54,504 nt of DNA from an uncultured Porphyromonadaceae bacterium (GTDB taxonomy: Bacteria > Bacteroidota > Bacteroidia > Bacteroidales > Muribaculaceae): contig CAMWMD010000017.1 in assembly GCA_947175265.1 (NCBI GenBank), positions 1 through 54,504 on the forward strand, written 5' to 3'. Below the pieces are notes generated by a model that worked only from the letters and a program-made list of their open reading frames with translations, did no database searches and was not told where the DNA came from. Numbering within the stretch: position 1 is the stretch's first letter; each line of letters begins with the position of its first letter. Shown here one piece after another: positions 27,091 to 35,353 of this stretch. The position numbers and the translations under genes are program-made.

Positions 27091-30090
27091 ATGATTCCAT
27101 TTTTGCAGTCAGTGGCAAAGGCCTACGCCTCCCGCTATCCCGACTTATCCGAGTTTTGCTTTCTCTTTCCTAACAAAAGAAGTGGCACATTCTTTCTAAA
27201 GTATCTAAAAGAAGAGAGTGGTGACCATGTCATGCTCTCCCCGCAGGTACAGACTATCACGGATTTCGTGGGTTTACTTTCTGGTCGTGTTGTGGCCGGC
27301 AGAACAGACATGTTGTTCATGCTCTATCAATCCTATTGCCAACTCCTTGGAATAAGTTCTGAAAACGAAGATAAGGAGGGGGTGGATTTTGATTCATTCA
27401 GAGGATGGGGAGAGACCGTCCTTTCGGATTTCAGTGAGGTGGATCAGTATATGGTTGATCCTGAGGCTATTTTTAAGAATGTGAAAGATTACCGGGAGAT
27501 TTCATCAAATTTCCTCACAGATGAGCAGAAGGAGGTGCTTGCAGAATATTTCGGGAGGACTGATACCGGAGGCTCGACAAGGTTCTGGAAAAATTTTGAC
27601 AAGGAAGACGAGGAACTCTCGACTTCAAAGAAGCGTTTTCTGCATCTCTGGCGGATAATGTCGCCTTTATATCATAGGCTGAACGAGAAACTTGAAGAGA
27701 AGGGCCTCGCAACAACTGGAGGTTCATATCGTCTTGCAGTGGAGCGTCTGCAAAAGGACGGAAGAGGGGCTCTCCCTTTCAAAAAAATTATCGCAGTAGG
27801 TTTCAATGCGCTAAGTACGGCTGAAAACACAATATTTAAGGAGATTCGTGACTTCGATGGGGTGGAAGGGTATGATGATTTCGCAGATTTTTTCTGGGAT
27901 ATGACCGGGCCGGTACTTACAAGCGGTGTTAATTCTGCGTCGAAATTCGTAAAGGCCAATATACGGATGTTCCCCTGTCCGGAATGGGCTCTCCCCTCAT
28001 TAAAACTGAGCGATGCGGAGAATTTCCCGGTGCTTAATGTGGTGTCGTCTCCATCCAACTCAGCCCAGACGAAAATAGCAGGGAATCTTTTGGCGGAACT
28101 CAGAGGACGCATAACGGCCGCCGAGATTACGGGAGCGAAGGTAGCCGTGGTCCTTCCTGATGAAAATCTCCTTCTCCCTATGCTTTACTCCTTACCGGAA
28201 GGTATGGGCGATGTGAACCTTACCATGGGTTATCCACTCCGACTGACATCTGTGGTATCATTTGTCTCCCTATTGAGGAAACTCCATTACAACATGCGGA
28301 AGGAGGCGGGTGAACCAATGTTTTACCATAGGGATTTACGCTTATTCCTCTCGCATCCTTTCTCCCACGCCGCATTTGGCACAGGGAATGTGTCGGAAAT
28401 AATCCAGAAACTGGATAGGGAACACCGTGCAACGATGTCATTGGCGGAACTTTCGGCAATATCCCCGATAATGGGAGAAATATTGGAAAATGAAAAAATC
28501 GGTGATAAACCTGAGGAGGTGGTGACGTATCTCGAGGAGGTCCTGAAAAAGATACGGCAGCTTATACTGAAAACGGAAAACGGAAGAATAAAGGTAAAAC
28601 TTGAAATTTCCCATATAGATATCTACAGGGATGCCCTGCGCCGATTAAAAGATATATTTAAGGAGTATGGGATAGGGATGAGAAGGGAAACCGTCTTTTA
28701 TCTTGCAGACCGGCTTCTGGCCGGGGAGACAGTGAGATTCGAGGGGGAACCTCTGACGGGGCTGCAGGTGATGGGTACACTTGAAACGCGCTCAATAGAC
28801 TTTGACCATATCTTCATCCTGTCGATGAACGAGCGAATAATGCCAATGCGTGTACGAGGAAGGACCTTCATACCCAACTCACTGCGCAGGGCATTCGGTA
28901 TGCCTCCCGCCAACTATGCAGAAAGTATCTTCGCATATTATTTCTATCGCATGATCAGCAGGGCAAAGGAGGTGACGATGGTGTATGATGCGCGAAACGG
29001 TGGAGGTCAAGGAGCAGGAGACATATCCCGTTATATAGTGCAGTTGCGCCATCTGTTTGCCAAAAATACAATAAAGGAGCAGGAATGGAAATTCACGCTC
29101 TCCGGGAAGGGGGAATACGACCCGTCAGTGGAGAAGACACCTGAAATCACAAGGATGCTCCAGCCATTTCTGGAGGCCGATGGAGAGAAACGTTTCTCAG
29201 CCTCTTACCTTAATGATTACAGGGAATGCCAGCTGCGTTTCTTCTTCCGCAGGATAATGGAGATGAATGCGGATCCCGAGCCATCCGAGTTTATAGATGC
29301 GATAGGTGTCGGAAATATACTGCATGCACTTATGGAGGAATTGTATGTGCCGGCTCAAATGAGGAAGAAACTTCTTGATACCCCTATATTGGTGACTCCG
29401 GAATCAATTGACAATCGGATGAATGATAAGCAGGAACTGAACCGACTCATAACGCGAATCGTCAACAGACTTCATTATCATCTCCCACAGGAACGTCAAG
29501 ACACACCTCTCACCGGAGCCTCCTTGATAGTGGCGGAGAGGATAATCGGGCAGGCCATCAATATAATGAAATATGATCGTACTATCGCACCTTTCCGAAT
29601 ATATGGAAGTGAGGTTAAGGAGATTCTCAGGATTCCACTTCCTTCCGGCAAGGAGGTGAATTTCACTTTCGCCATCGACAGGCTTGATGAAGTGAATATA
29701 AATGGGGAATGGCGTCTTCGAATAGTGGATTACAAAACCGGATCCATAAAACTTGAGGCAGCCGATTTGGAGGAGGTGCTTTCCGGCGGATATAAGAGTG
29801 AACAGATATTCCAACTCTTTACATACGCCTGGCTTCTACAGAAGACCGGAATGGAGAGGGCAAAGAATGTTATGACAGAGATTTATGATGTGCCCCGAAT
29901 TTTCAGGAATGAAGTTAGGTTGCCGGTAATAGGTAAAAGGGAGGTGACGGATTTCGAAGAGTATTCGTCAGAATTTTCAGAGGGAATGGAAAACATGCTC
30001 GAGAGTGTTTTCAAAGATAAGGAGTTCCGTGCAACAGAAGATGAAAGCAGATGTGTGCTGTGTCACTTCAAGGGGTTGTGCAGAAGATGA
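27091..30090 (+). CDS. AddB-like PD-(D/E)XK nuclease with iron-sulfur staple
   Basis: A 999-residue protein resembling AddB/RecB-type double-strand-break processing nucleases. The N-terminal half is an inactivated helicase-like fold (FLFPNKRSGTFFLKYL lacks a Walker A). The C-terminal nuclease domain has GNILHALMEELY with its His, D863 in the AIDRLDEV segment and the DYK triad residues D880-K882. Four cysteines match the AddB Fe-S staple: C713 (YRECQLRFFF) and C988, C991, C997 at the very end (CVLCHFKGLC). Its expected UvrD/AddA-type helicase partner is not adjacent. The first ATG is kept because homologs start similarly. Confidence 0.87.
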   Translation: MIPFLQSVAKAYASRYPDLSEFCFLFPNKRSGTFFLKYLKEESGDHVMLSPQVQTITDFVGLLSGRVVAGRTDMLFMLYQSYCQLLGISSENEDKEGVDFDSFRGWGETVLSDFSEVDQYMVDPEAIFKNVKDYREISSNFLTDEQKEVLAEYFGRTDTGGSTRFWKNFDKEDEELSTSKKRFLHLWRIMSPLYHRLNEKLEEKGLATTGGSYRLAVERLQKDGRGALPFKKIIAVGFNALSTAENTIFKEIRDFDGVEGYDDFADFFWDMTGPVLTSGVNSASKFVKANIRMFPCPEWALPSLKLSDAENFPVLNVVSSPSNSAQTKIAGNLLAELRGRITAAEITGAKVAVVLPDENLLLPMLYSLPEGMGDVNLTMGYPLRLTSVVSFVSLLRKLHYNMRKEAGEPMFYHRDLRLFLSHPFSHAAFGTGNVSEIIQKLDREHRATMSLAELSAISPIMGEILENEKIGDKPEEVVTYLEEVLKKIRQLILKTENGRIKVKLEISHIDIYRDALRRLKDIFKEYGIGMRRETVFYLADRLLAGETVRFEGEPLTGLQVMGTLETRSIDFDHIFILSMNERIMPMRVRGRTFIPNSLRRAFGMPPANYAESIFAYYFYRMISRAKEVTMVYDARNGGGQGAGDISRYIVQLRHLFAKNTIKEQEWKFTLSGKGEYDPSVEKTPEITRMLQPFLEADGEKRFSASYLNDYRECQLRFFFRRIMEMNADPEPSEFIDAIGVGNILHALMEELYVPAQMRKKLLDTPILVTPESIDNRMNDKQELNRLITRIVNRLHYHLPQERQDTPLTGASLIVAERIIGQAINIMKYDRTIAPFRIYGSEVKEILRIPLPSGKEVNFTFAIDRLDEVNINGEWRLRIVDYKTGSIKLEAADLEEVLSGGYKSEQIFQLFTYAWLLQKTGMERAKNVMTEIYDVPRIFRNEVRLPVIGKREVTDFEEYSSEFSEGMENMLESVFKDKEFRATEDESRCVLCHFKGLCRR

Positions 30091-30188
30091 AATTAAATAA
30101 AATATGAACATTGCCGCTTTTATCACGTTTTTTCAATAGAAGCCAATGTTCAAGCAACATAAATATTCATAAACCGTTTTCTCTCAAT

Positions 30189-31460
30189 ATGGAAAAAATA
30201 GTAATTATTGGAGGTGGATTTGCAGGTCTTAATCTTGTCAAATATCTTGACAAGGAGAAATTCAAGGTAATGCTGATTGACAGGGATAACTTCCATTGTT
30301 TCCCGCCACTTTTCTATCAAGTGGCATCATCCGGTCTTGCCCCGGAGAATATCTGCTTCCCATTCAGGAGGGAGTTGCTTCGCCATACAAACGTCACCTA
30401 TCACATGGGCCATGTGAAGGATATAGATCTGGAGGGGAAGAAAGTGACGACGAGTTACGAGACACTTGAATATGACAAGTTGGTGATAGCAGCGGGTTCT
30501 GCCAATAATTATTTCGGTAACGACAGTCTTAGCAAGACTACATTCGGAATCAAGACCATTTCTCAGGCAGCCCATACGAGAGATGAGATAATCGACCGTC
30601 TTGAAAGAGCATCCATAAGTGACGACCCGGAGCGCAGAAAACAATTGTTGAGTTTCCTCGTCGTAGGAGGTGGCCCGGCCGGTGTAGAGATTGCGGGGGC
30701 AATCGGGGAGATGAAGAAATATGTGATTCCAAAGGAATATCCGGGTCTGAACGCTGACGATCTGAAGGTGACCTTGGTGGAGGGAGCCGGGAAGGTATTG
30801 GGTGCCATGAGTGAGAAATCATCTCAAAAGGCACTGGATTATCTGTCGAAGGATCTGCTTGTGGACGTAAGGCTCAATACCCTGCTCAAGGATTATTCGG
30901 AAGACAAGATAGTGACGTTCGGCGACGGTAAAAAGGAATATTGGGAGACAGTGATATGGACAGCGGGTGTTAAGGGGGAGACGATGCCCGGACTTCCCAC
31001 TGATTGCGTGGGTCGTGGAGCGCGTATCCCGGTTGATAAATTTAACAGGGTCCTCGGTCACGAAGATGATGTCATGGCTGTCGGCGATATCGCATATATG
31101 GAGACGGAGGATTATCCCCACGGTCATCCCCAGATGGCACAACCGGCAATCCAGCAGGCAAAGAACCTTGCGAAGAACCTTAACAGCGGTTCCTTTACGA
31201 GAGAGTTCAAATATAAGGATAAGGGCTCGATGGCTACAGTCGGTAAGAATAGGGCAGTGGCTGATCTTAAGTGTGGCTCGCTTTCCGGATTCATAGCATG
31301 GTTTGCATGGATGGCTATCCACCTCATCTCGCTTTTGGGAATGAGGAATAAAGTGACTGTTTTCCTGAACTGGATCTGGAACTATTGCACATATTCCACC
31401 TCTCTGAGGCTTCGTCTGTTGCCGACGAAATATCCTTTGCGCCGGCACTGGGGCGACTGA
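30189..31460 (+). CDS. ndh: Type II NADH:quinone oxidoreductase (NDH-2)
   Basis: A flavoprotein that passes electrons from NADH to the quinone pool without pumping ions. The start is ATG at 30189 (MEKIVIIGGGFAGLNLVKYL), directly at the FAD-binding GxGxxG motif; the upstream frame has no signal or conserved sequence. A second Rossmann motif, VVGGGPAGVEIAGAI, binds NADH. QPAIQQAK and the AVGDIAYM segment complete the FAD site. The C-terminal ~55 residues (GFIAWFAWMAIHLISLLGM and following) form the amphipathic membrane anchor. It leads a run of four plus-strand genes ending with pth. Length 423. Confidence 0.92.
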   Translation: MEKIVIIGGGFAGLNLVKYLDKEKFKVMLIDRDNFHCFPPLFYQVASSGLAPENICFPFRRELLRHTNVTYHMGHVKDIDLEGKKVTTSYETLEYDKLVIAAGSANNYFGNDSLSKTTFGIKTISQAAHTRDEIIDRLERASISDDPERRKQLLSFLVVGGGPAGVEIAGAIGEMKKYVIPKEYPGLNADDLKVTLVEGAGKVLGAMSEKSSQKALDYLSKDLLVDVRLNTLLKDYSEDKIVTFGDGKKEYWETVIWTAGVKGETMPGLPTDCVGRGARIPVDKFNRVLGHEDDVMAVGDIAYMETEDYPHGHPQMAQPAIQQAKNLAKNLNSGSFTREFKYKDKGSMATVGKNRAVADLKCGSLSGFIAWFAWMAIHLISLLGMRNKVTVFLNWIWNYCTYSTSLRLRLLPTKYPLRRHWGD

Positions 31461-31498
31461 TTTCAATATAAATGGAAATGTAGTAAAAATTATATTAT

Positions 31499-32377
31499 AT
31501 GAAAACACTGGAAAAATACATAATTCCCGTAATGATGCTTGCTATGGTGCCGTTCGGGAGTTGCTCCTCATTGAAAAAAGGTGAGGGGAGTGACGTGAAG
31601 AAAGAAGCAGTTTTGCCAATGGACAGAGAGAAGATAGTGCAGCCGGTCTCTGCGGTCTATACCTCTGAAGATTTGGCTAAAGGCATAGTGAAGGGAGATT
31701 GGGCAATAGAGAAGGTGAATGGTAAGGAGGCTATAGGTGAGAAGGCTCCTTATCTGAAGTTTGTTCCGGACGAGAAACGTGTCTACGGAAACAACGGATG
31801 CAATATCATCAATGCGTCATATCGTTATAATCCTGCGGATTCCACGCTTTCATTCAGCAATATTGTATCGACAATGATGGCTTGCGGAATGGAGGGGATA
31901 ACCGACATTGAGATAAATCAGGCACTTGATGCTGCAAGATTCTATACATGGAGATTAAGCGGGGATGATTATTACCTCACTCTCTATGATGCAGACAGGT
32001 CGCCTGTAATGGAACTTATGCACCAGAATTTCCAATTTCTAAACGGCACCTGGGCCGTGAGGGAAATAGACGGTCAGGCGGTAGACGTGCCGGATATGAA
32101 ACTTGTGATAGACGTGGATGAGGGGAAACTGCATGGCAATACAGGTTGCAATATAATCAACGGAAGTCTGGAGACAGATATGGACGCTGCCAATTCAATT
32201 TCATTCCAAGGAATCGCTATGACAAGAATGGCATGTCCGGATGCAAATTATGAGACCCAGTTCGTAATGGCTCTTGAGGAGGCAACAAAAGCGAAGCCGT
32301 TGAAGGACAACCGTGTGGCTCTGCTCAATGGAGAGGGAAAAGTGGTTCTTGTACTTGAACGTACTTCCGACAAATAA
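31499..32377 (+). CDS. Lipoprotein with two META (HslJ-like) domains
   Basis: A 292-residue predicted lipoprotein. The signal sequence ends FGSC, with lipobox Cys22. The mature part has two tandem META domains: residues about 60-175 with GNNGCNIINASY, and about 178-290 with GNTGCNIINGSL. Each repeat has the family's paired Cys (CNIIN and a later MACG or MACP). META domains occur in HslJ, linked to novobiocin resistance, and in many Bacteroidetes lipoproteins; the molecular activity is unclear. It lies 38 bases after ndh and 10 bases before hslR, so it is probably co-transcribed. Confidence 0.88.
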   Translation: MKTLEKYIIPVMMLAMVPFGSCSSLKKGEGSDVKKEAVLPMDREKIVQPVSAVYTSEDLAKGIVKGDWAIEKVNGKEAIGEKAPYLKFVPDEKRVYGNNGCNIINASYRYNPADSTLSFSNIVSTMMACGMEGITDIEINQALDAARFYTWRLSGDDYYLTLYDADRSPVMELMHQNFQFLNGTWAVREIDGQAVDVPDMKLVIDVDEGKLHGNTGCNIINGSLETDMDAANSISFQGIAMTRMACPDANYETQFVMALEEATKAKPLKDNRVALLNGEGKVVLVLERTSDK

Positions 32378-32387
32378 AAGACTCATA

Positions 32388-32825
32388 ATGAAGACAGAGG
32401 AAAGAATAGATAAATGGCTATGGTGCATGCGAGTATTCAAGACGCGCACCATAGCCACTGATGCGTGTAAAAAGGGGCGTGTCTCTATCGGTGGAGTCGT
32501 GATGAAGCCTTCACGAATGGTAAGACCGGGAGACGTGATAGATGTTAAAAAGCCTCCGATCACATATAGTTTCAGGGTTAAGCAGATTGCACCCAATAGA
32601 TTGGGAGCGAAACTTGTGCCTGAGTATCTTGAGAATGTGACTTCCCCCTCCCAATATGAACTCCTTGAGATGACCAAGATTTCAGGTTTTGTAGACCGTA
32701 GGAAAGGGCTCGGACGACCTACAAAACGAGACAGCAGGGATTTGTCAAGATTTAAGGAAGACACATACGCGGATTCGTTCTATCTTGACTGGGAAGATGA
32801 TGACGAACTGGAGGACGATGATTAA
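32388..32825 (+). CDS. hslR: S4-domain RNA-binding protein, Hsp15-like
   Basis: A 145-residue protein with an N-terminal S4 RNA-binding domain ([44 protein letters not shown]), like Hsp15, which rescues stalled 50S subunits carrying peptidyl-tRNA. The start is ATG at 32388, 10 bases after the META gene, matching the family's N-terminus. The C-terminal tail is basic ([13 protein letters not shown]), then strongly acidic ([11 protein letters not shown]). The neighbouring pth gene encodes peptidyl-tRNA hydrolase, which would recycle the same kind of stalled substrate, so the pairing makes functional sense. Confidence 0.9.
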   Translation: MKTEERIDKWLWCMRVFKTRTIATDACKKGRVSIGGVVMKPSRMVRPGDVIDVKKPPITYSFRVKQIAPNRLGAKLVPEYLENVTSPSQYELLEMTKISGFVDRRKGLGRPTKRDSRDLSRFKEDTYADSFYLDWEDDDELEDDD

Positions 32826-32868
32826 TTGGATAAAGAAAATCTTCTGCCGGGAAACATCGGGTGAGGAA

Positions 32869-33447
32869 ATGAATGAAAAAGGAATGAAAAGATTTCTAAT
32901 TTTATGCCTTGGAAACATAGGGCCGGAATATGTAGGCACACGACACAATGCCGGTTTTATGGTGGGTGATACACTTGCGGAGGAAGCGGGAGCAGCTTTC
33001 AAATCCTGCCGCTATGGCGACATGGCTATCGTAAAGGTTAAGAATTGCGAACTGATGCTACTCAAACCCTCTACTTTTATGAATCTGAGTGGAGTGGCGG
33101 CAAGATATTGGATGAATAAGGAGAAATTGCCGCTGGAGAATTTGCTTGTGATAGTGGATGATCTGTCGCTTCCGTTCGGAGCCATAAGAATCAGGGAACG
33201 CGGTTCTGATGCCGGACATAACGGGCTGAAGAACATAGCGGCTGAACTTGGCACACAGAATTACGCCAGGCTGAAATTCGGAGTGGGCAATGATTTCCCG
33301 AAAGGGGGACAAATAGATTTTGTGCTTGGACGATTCCCTCCGGAGGAGCAGAAGGAACTGCCGGAAAAATTAAAGAAAGCAGCAGAGGCTGTAAAGGCAT
33401 TCTGTCTAAGCGGTGCTTCATTTGCGATGACACACTTCAACAAGTAA
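32869..33447 (+). CDS. pth: Peptidyl-tRNA hydrolase
   Basis: Cleaves the ester bond of peptidyl-tRNAs released from ribosomes. Catalytic and binding motifs: [18 protein letters not shown] (with the catalytic His in RHNAGF), [16 protein letters not shown] (Asn of the active site), [11 protein letters not shown] and [12 protein letters not shown]. With ATG at 32869 it has 192 residues, the usual length. Alternatives are 32884 ([11 protein letters not shown]) and 32818, which would overlap the hslR stop. A terminator hairpin for this transcript lies at 33493-33529, inside the coding region of the convergent NERD gene. Confidence 0.93.
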   Translation: MNEKGMKRFLILCLGNIGPEYVGTRHNAGFMVGDTLAEEAGAAFKSCRYGDMAIVKVKNCELMLLKPSTFMNLSGVAARYWMNKEKLPLENLLVIVDDLSLPFGAIRIRERGSDAGHNGLKNIAAELGTQNYARLKFGVGNDFPKGGQIDFVLGRFPPEEQKELPEKLKKAAEAVKAFCLSGASFAMTHFNK

Positions 33448-33461
33448 ATGCGGCAGAGGAG

Positions 33462-34355
33462 TTAAATTACGGTAGAACAACTGAATTTGCAGCGGGGAAA
33501 ATTCTCACATCCGAGAAATTCCCCGTTTTCTGTTTTCCTGACAATCAGCCTCCCCTGACAACGTGGGCAAATTCCCTGACGAATTTCCCTGGAGATACTC
33601 TTGGCAGTCTCTTTTGCATATTTGGTGTGGTCTTTTTTTGCTTTGCTGTCATAAGAAAGGGAGTTGCCAATCTCCTCAGCCATCTTCAGCATCTCATCCT
33701 TACTGAAAATCTTTTTGCGGCTCTTTAAAGCATCTGCGAGATCGTGAATGAGAAGCACATTCTTGCATTTGTCAAGGCGAACCTCCTTTGATGGAGACCA
33801 CCATCTGCGAGGCTTCATCTCGGCAGGGAGAAGAGTCCTGTTTATATGCCTGTCAGGAAGAAATCGCCTTTCCTGAATTATCTTATCTGCCTTTATATTC
33901 AGTTTTTGGGCATCCGTGAACACTACTAATGATATGAATGAGTCGGGTTCGAGATCCGAAAGCAGGCGTCTCACGGTACGGATGTGGGCTGCATTCTGAA
34001 GGAGTGGATTATAGAAAGGACGAGATAGGGAGGGAAGTTGCTGCATCCATTGCTGCCCGTTCTCACTTCCGGCGATCACTCCTGCATGGCTTTTAGTCTC
34101 GATTATAAAAATGCCCCTTGTGGAAATTACAAGGTGGTCGATTTGGGAAGTATGTCCGTTGGAGGAGGGGAGTATAAGGTCGTTAAAAACAATAAAATCC
34201 TTATGTTTCAGAGAAGACAGTATTTTAGCGACCTGTCGTTCTCCCGCCTTCCCCTTTCTTGAGGGTTTCCCTTTAACCCATTTAATCCTCAGTGCGATTA
34301 TCACAGCCATAATGACTGCGCCTAAAACAATACCTGCTATTAAACTAAAATTCAT
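33462..34355 (-). CDS. Membrane-anchored NERD-domain protein with a C-terminal zinc ribbon
   Basis: A 297-residue protein: one N-terminal membrane helix (about 4-24), a basic linker, then a NERD nuclease-related domain. Visible NERD features are GKAGERQVAKIL, VFNDLILP, TSQIDHLVISTRGIFIIETKSHAG (the D and ExK residues of an endonuclease-like core) and SLVVFTDA. The end is a topoisomerase-type zinc ribbon, CPRCQGRLIVRK then GCENFPRCKF with four Cys. This architecture suggests DNA or RNA binding at the membrane; function unknown. It converges on pth with only 14 bases between stops. Confidence 0.85.
   Translation of the reverse strand: MNFSLIAGIVLGAVIMAVIIALRIKWVKGKPSRKGKAGERQVAKILSSLKHKDFIVFNDLILPSSNGHTSQIDHLVISTRGIFIIETKSHAGVIAGSENGQQWMQQLPSLSRPFYNPLLQNAAHIRTVRRLLSDLEPDSFISLVVFTDAQKLNIKADKIIQERRFLPDRHINRTLLPAEMKPRRWWSPSKEVRLDKCKNVLLIHDLADALKSRKKIFSKDEMLKMAEEIGNSLSYDSKAKKDHTKYAKETAKSISREIRQGICPRCQGRLIVRKTENGEFLGCENFPRCKFSCSTVI
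33493..33529 (+). terminator. pth operon terminator inside the convergent NERD gene
   Basis: CGGGGAAAATTCTC (33493-33506) and GAGAAATTCCCCG (33513-33525) form a long stem with one bulge around a six-base loop, followed by TTTT. It lies 46 bases past the pth stop and within the codons for the NERD protein's zinc ribbon. Confidence 0.75.
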
Positions 34356-34460
34356 GGATAAATAAAACTTTAGACACGTATAATAACGAAAAGAAAAGAG
34401 GCAATGTTATAATGTCGGAGTCTCATAAGAAGGGAATGAGTCACAAACAAACATTTTTAT

Positions 34461-34491
34461 TTTATCATTTGAAAAAAAAATTGTAACTTTG
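34461..34491 (+). promoter_or_regulatory. rplY promoter
   Basis: TAACTTTG at 34484-34491 is a perfect -7 element. TTTA at 34461-34464 sits 19 bases upstream as a one-mismatch -33. Transcription should start near 34498, leaving a leader of about 120 bases. Confidence 0.62.
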
Positions 34492-34497
34492 CACCGC

Positions 34498-34620
34498 TTT
34501 TGATGCAAAACGTGTGATGGGAAATCTGTTGCCGTGTGGGCTTAAAGTCTGCCGGCCGCTCCCTAAGGCGAATGTGCCGGAGCAAAAAACTTATTTTGAG
34601 TAACACAAACAAATAAAACA
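34498..34620 (+). other. Structured leader of rplY
   Basis: The ~120-base leader holds two hairpins that exclude each other: CCGGC (34552-34556) with GCCGG (34576-34580), and GCTCC (34558-34562) with GGAGC (34579-34583). The second half, from about 34584, is A-rich and unstructured up to the ATG. The arrangement is compatible with autogenous control by L25, but nothing in the sequence proves it. Confidence 0.4.
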
Positions 34621-35274
34621 ATGAAGAAATTCGAACTTAGCGCCGAGCCCCGCACAGTGCTTGGCAAAAAGTCTGTAAAGGCTCTCCGTGCTGAGGGTAA
34701 GATCCCTGCAGTGCTCAACGGTGGTAAAATCGTAGAACTTCCTTACACCGGCACTCTCAAAGAGGGTGAGAAGATTGTTGATGTAGATGGCAAGCGTGGT
34801 CTCATCACAACTGATATCGTTGTTAAGGCAGAAGACGTACGTAAACTCATCTATTCTCCCGATATCTTTGAGATTGATCTTGATATCAACGGCGACAAGC
34901 GTAAAGCTGTCATGAAAGAACTTCAGTTCCAGCCCGTAAAGGATACAGTGCTTCATATCGACTTCTTGGAAGTAGGTGATGAGAAGCCTATCGTTATGGA
35001 GGTGCCTGTTCAGATTGAAGGTCATGCAGAAGGTGTTAAGGCCGGTGGTAAGCTGACACTTTCTCTCCGTAAATTGAAAGTTAAAGCCCTTTACAACAAT
35101 ATCCCCGAGCGCCTTATCGTAAATGTGGATAACCTTGGACTCGGTAAGAGTATGGCAGTAGGTGATCTTCATTTCGAGGGCCTTGAACTCATGAACGCAA
35201 AGAATGCAGTGGTTTGCGCCGTTCAGTTGACACGTGCAGCCCGTGGTGCAGCAGCCAACGCAGCAAAAGGTTGA
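34621..35274 (+). CDS. rplY: 50S ribosomal protein L25/Ctc
   Basis: A 217-residue L25 of the long Ctc type that binds 5S rRNA. The N-terminal L25 domain (about 1-95) begins FELSAEPRTVLGKKSVKALRAEGKIPAVLNGGK and includes KAVMKELQFQPVKDTVLHIDFLEV. The C-terminal Ctc beta domain follows (PIVMEVPVQIEGHAEGVKAGGKL). An Ala-rich tail (RAARGAAANAAKG) ends the protein. Codon choice (many CTT, CGT, GGT) suggests high expression. It is a single-gene unit with its own promoter and terminator. Confidence 0.96.
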   Translation: MKKFELSAEPRTVLGKKSVKALRAEGKIPAVLNGGKIVELPYTGTLKEGEKIVDVDGKRGLITTDIVVKAEDVRKLIYSPDIFEIDLDINGDKRKAVMKELQFQPVKDTVLHIDFLEVGDEKPIVMEVPVQIEGHAEGVKAGGKLTLSLRKLKVKALYNNIPERLIVNVDNLGLGKSMAVGDLHFEGLELMNAKNAVVCAVQLTRAARGAAANAAKG

Positions 35275-35300
35275 TAGCAGACACAAATAAAATCATAATA

Positions 35301-35336
35301 AAAACGGGAACCGAAATTTTCGGCTCCCGTTTTTAT
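35301..35336. terminator. Terminator between rplY and the TPR gene
   Basis: ACGGGA (35304-35309) and TCCCGT (35325-35330) with inner CCGAAA/TTTCGG pairing form a stable stem flanked by A4 on the left and T5 on the right. It serves rplY and, on the opposite strand, the TPR gene. Confidence 0.87.
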
Positions 35337-35353
35337 TATGGAGTAAAGGGGAA

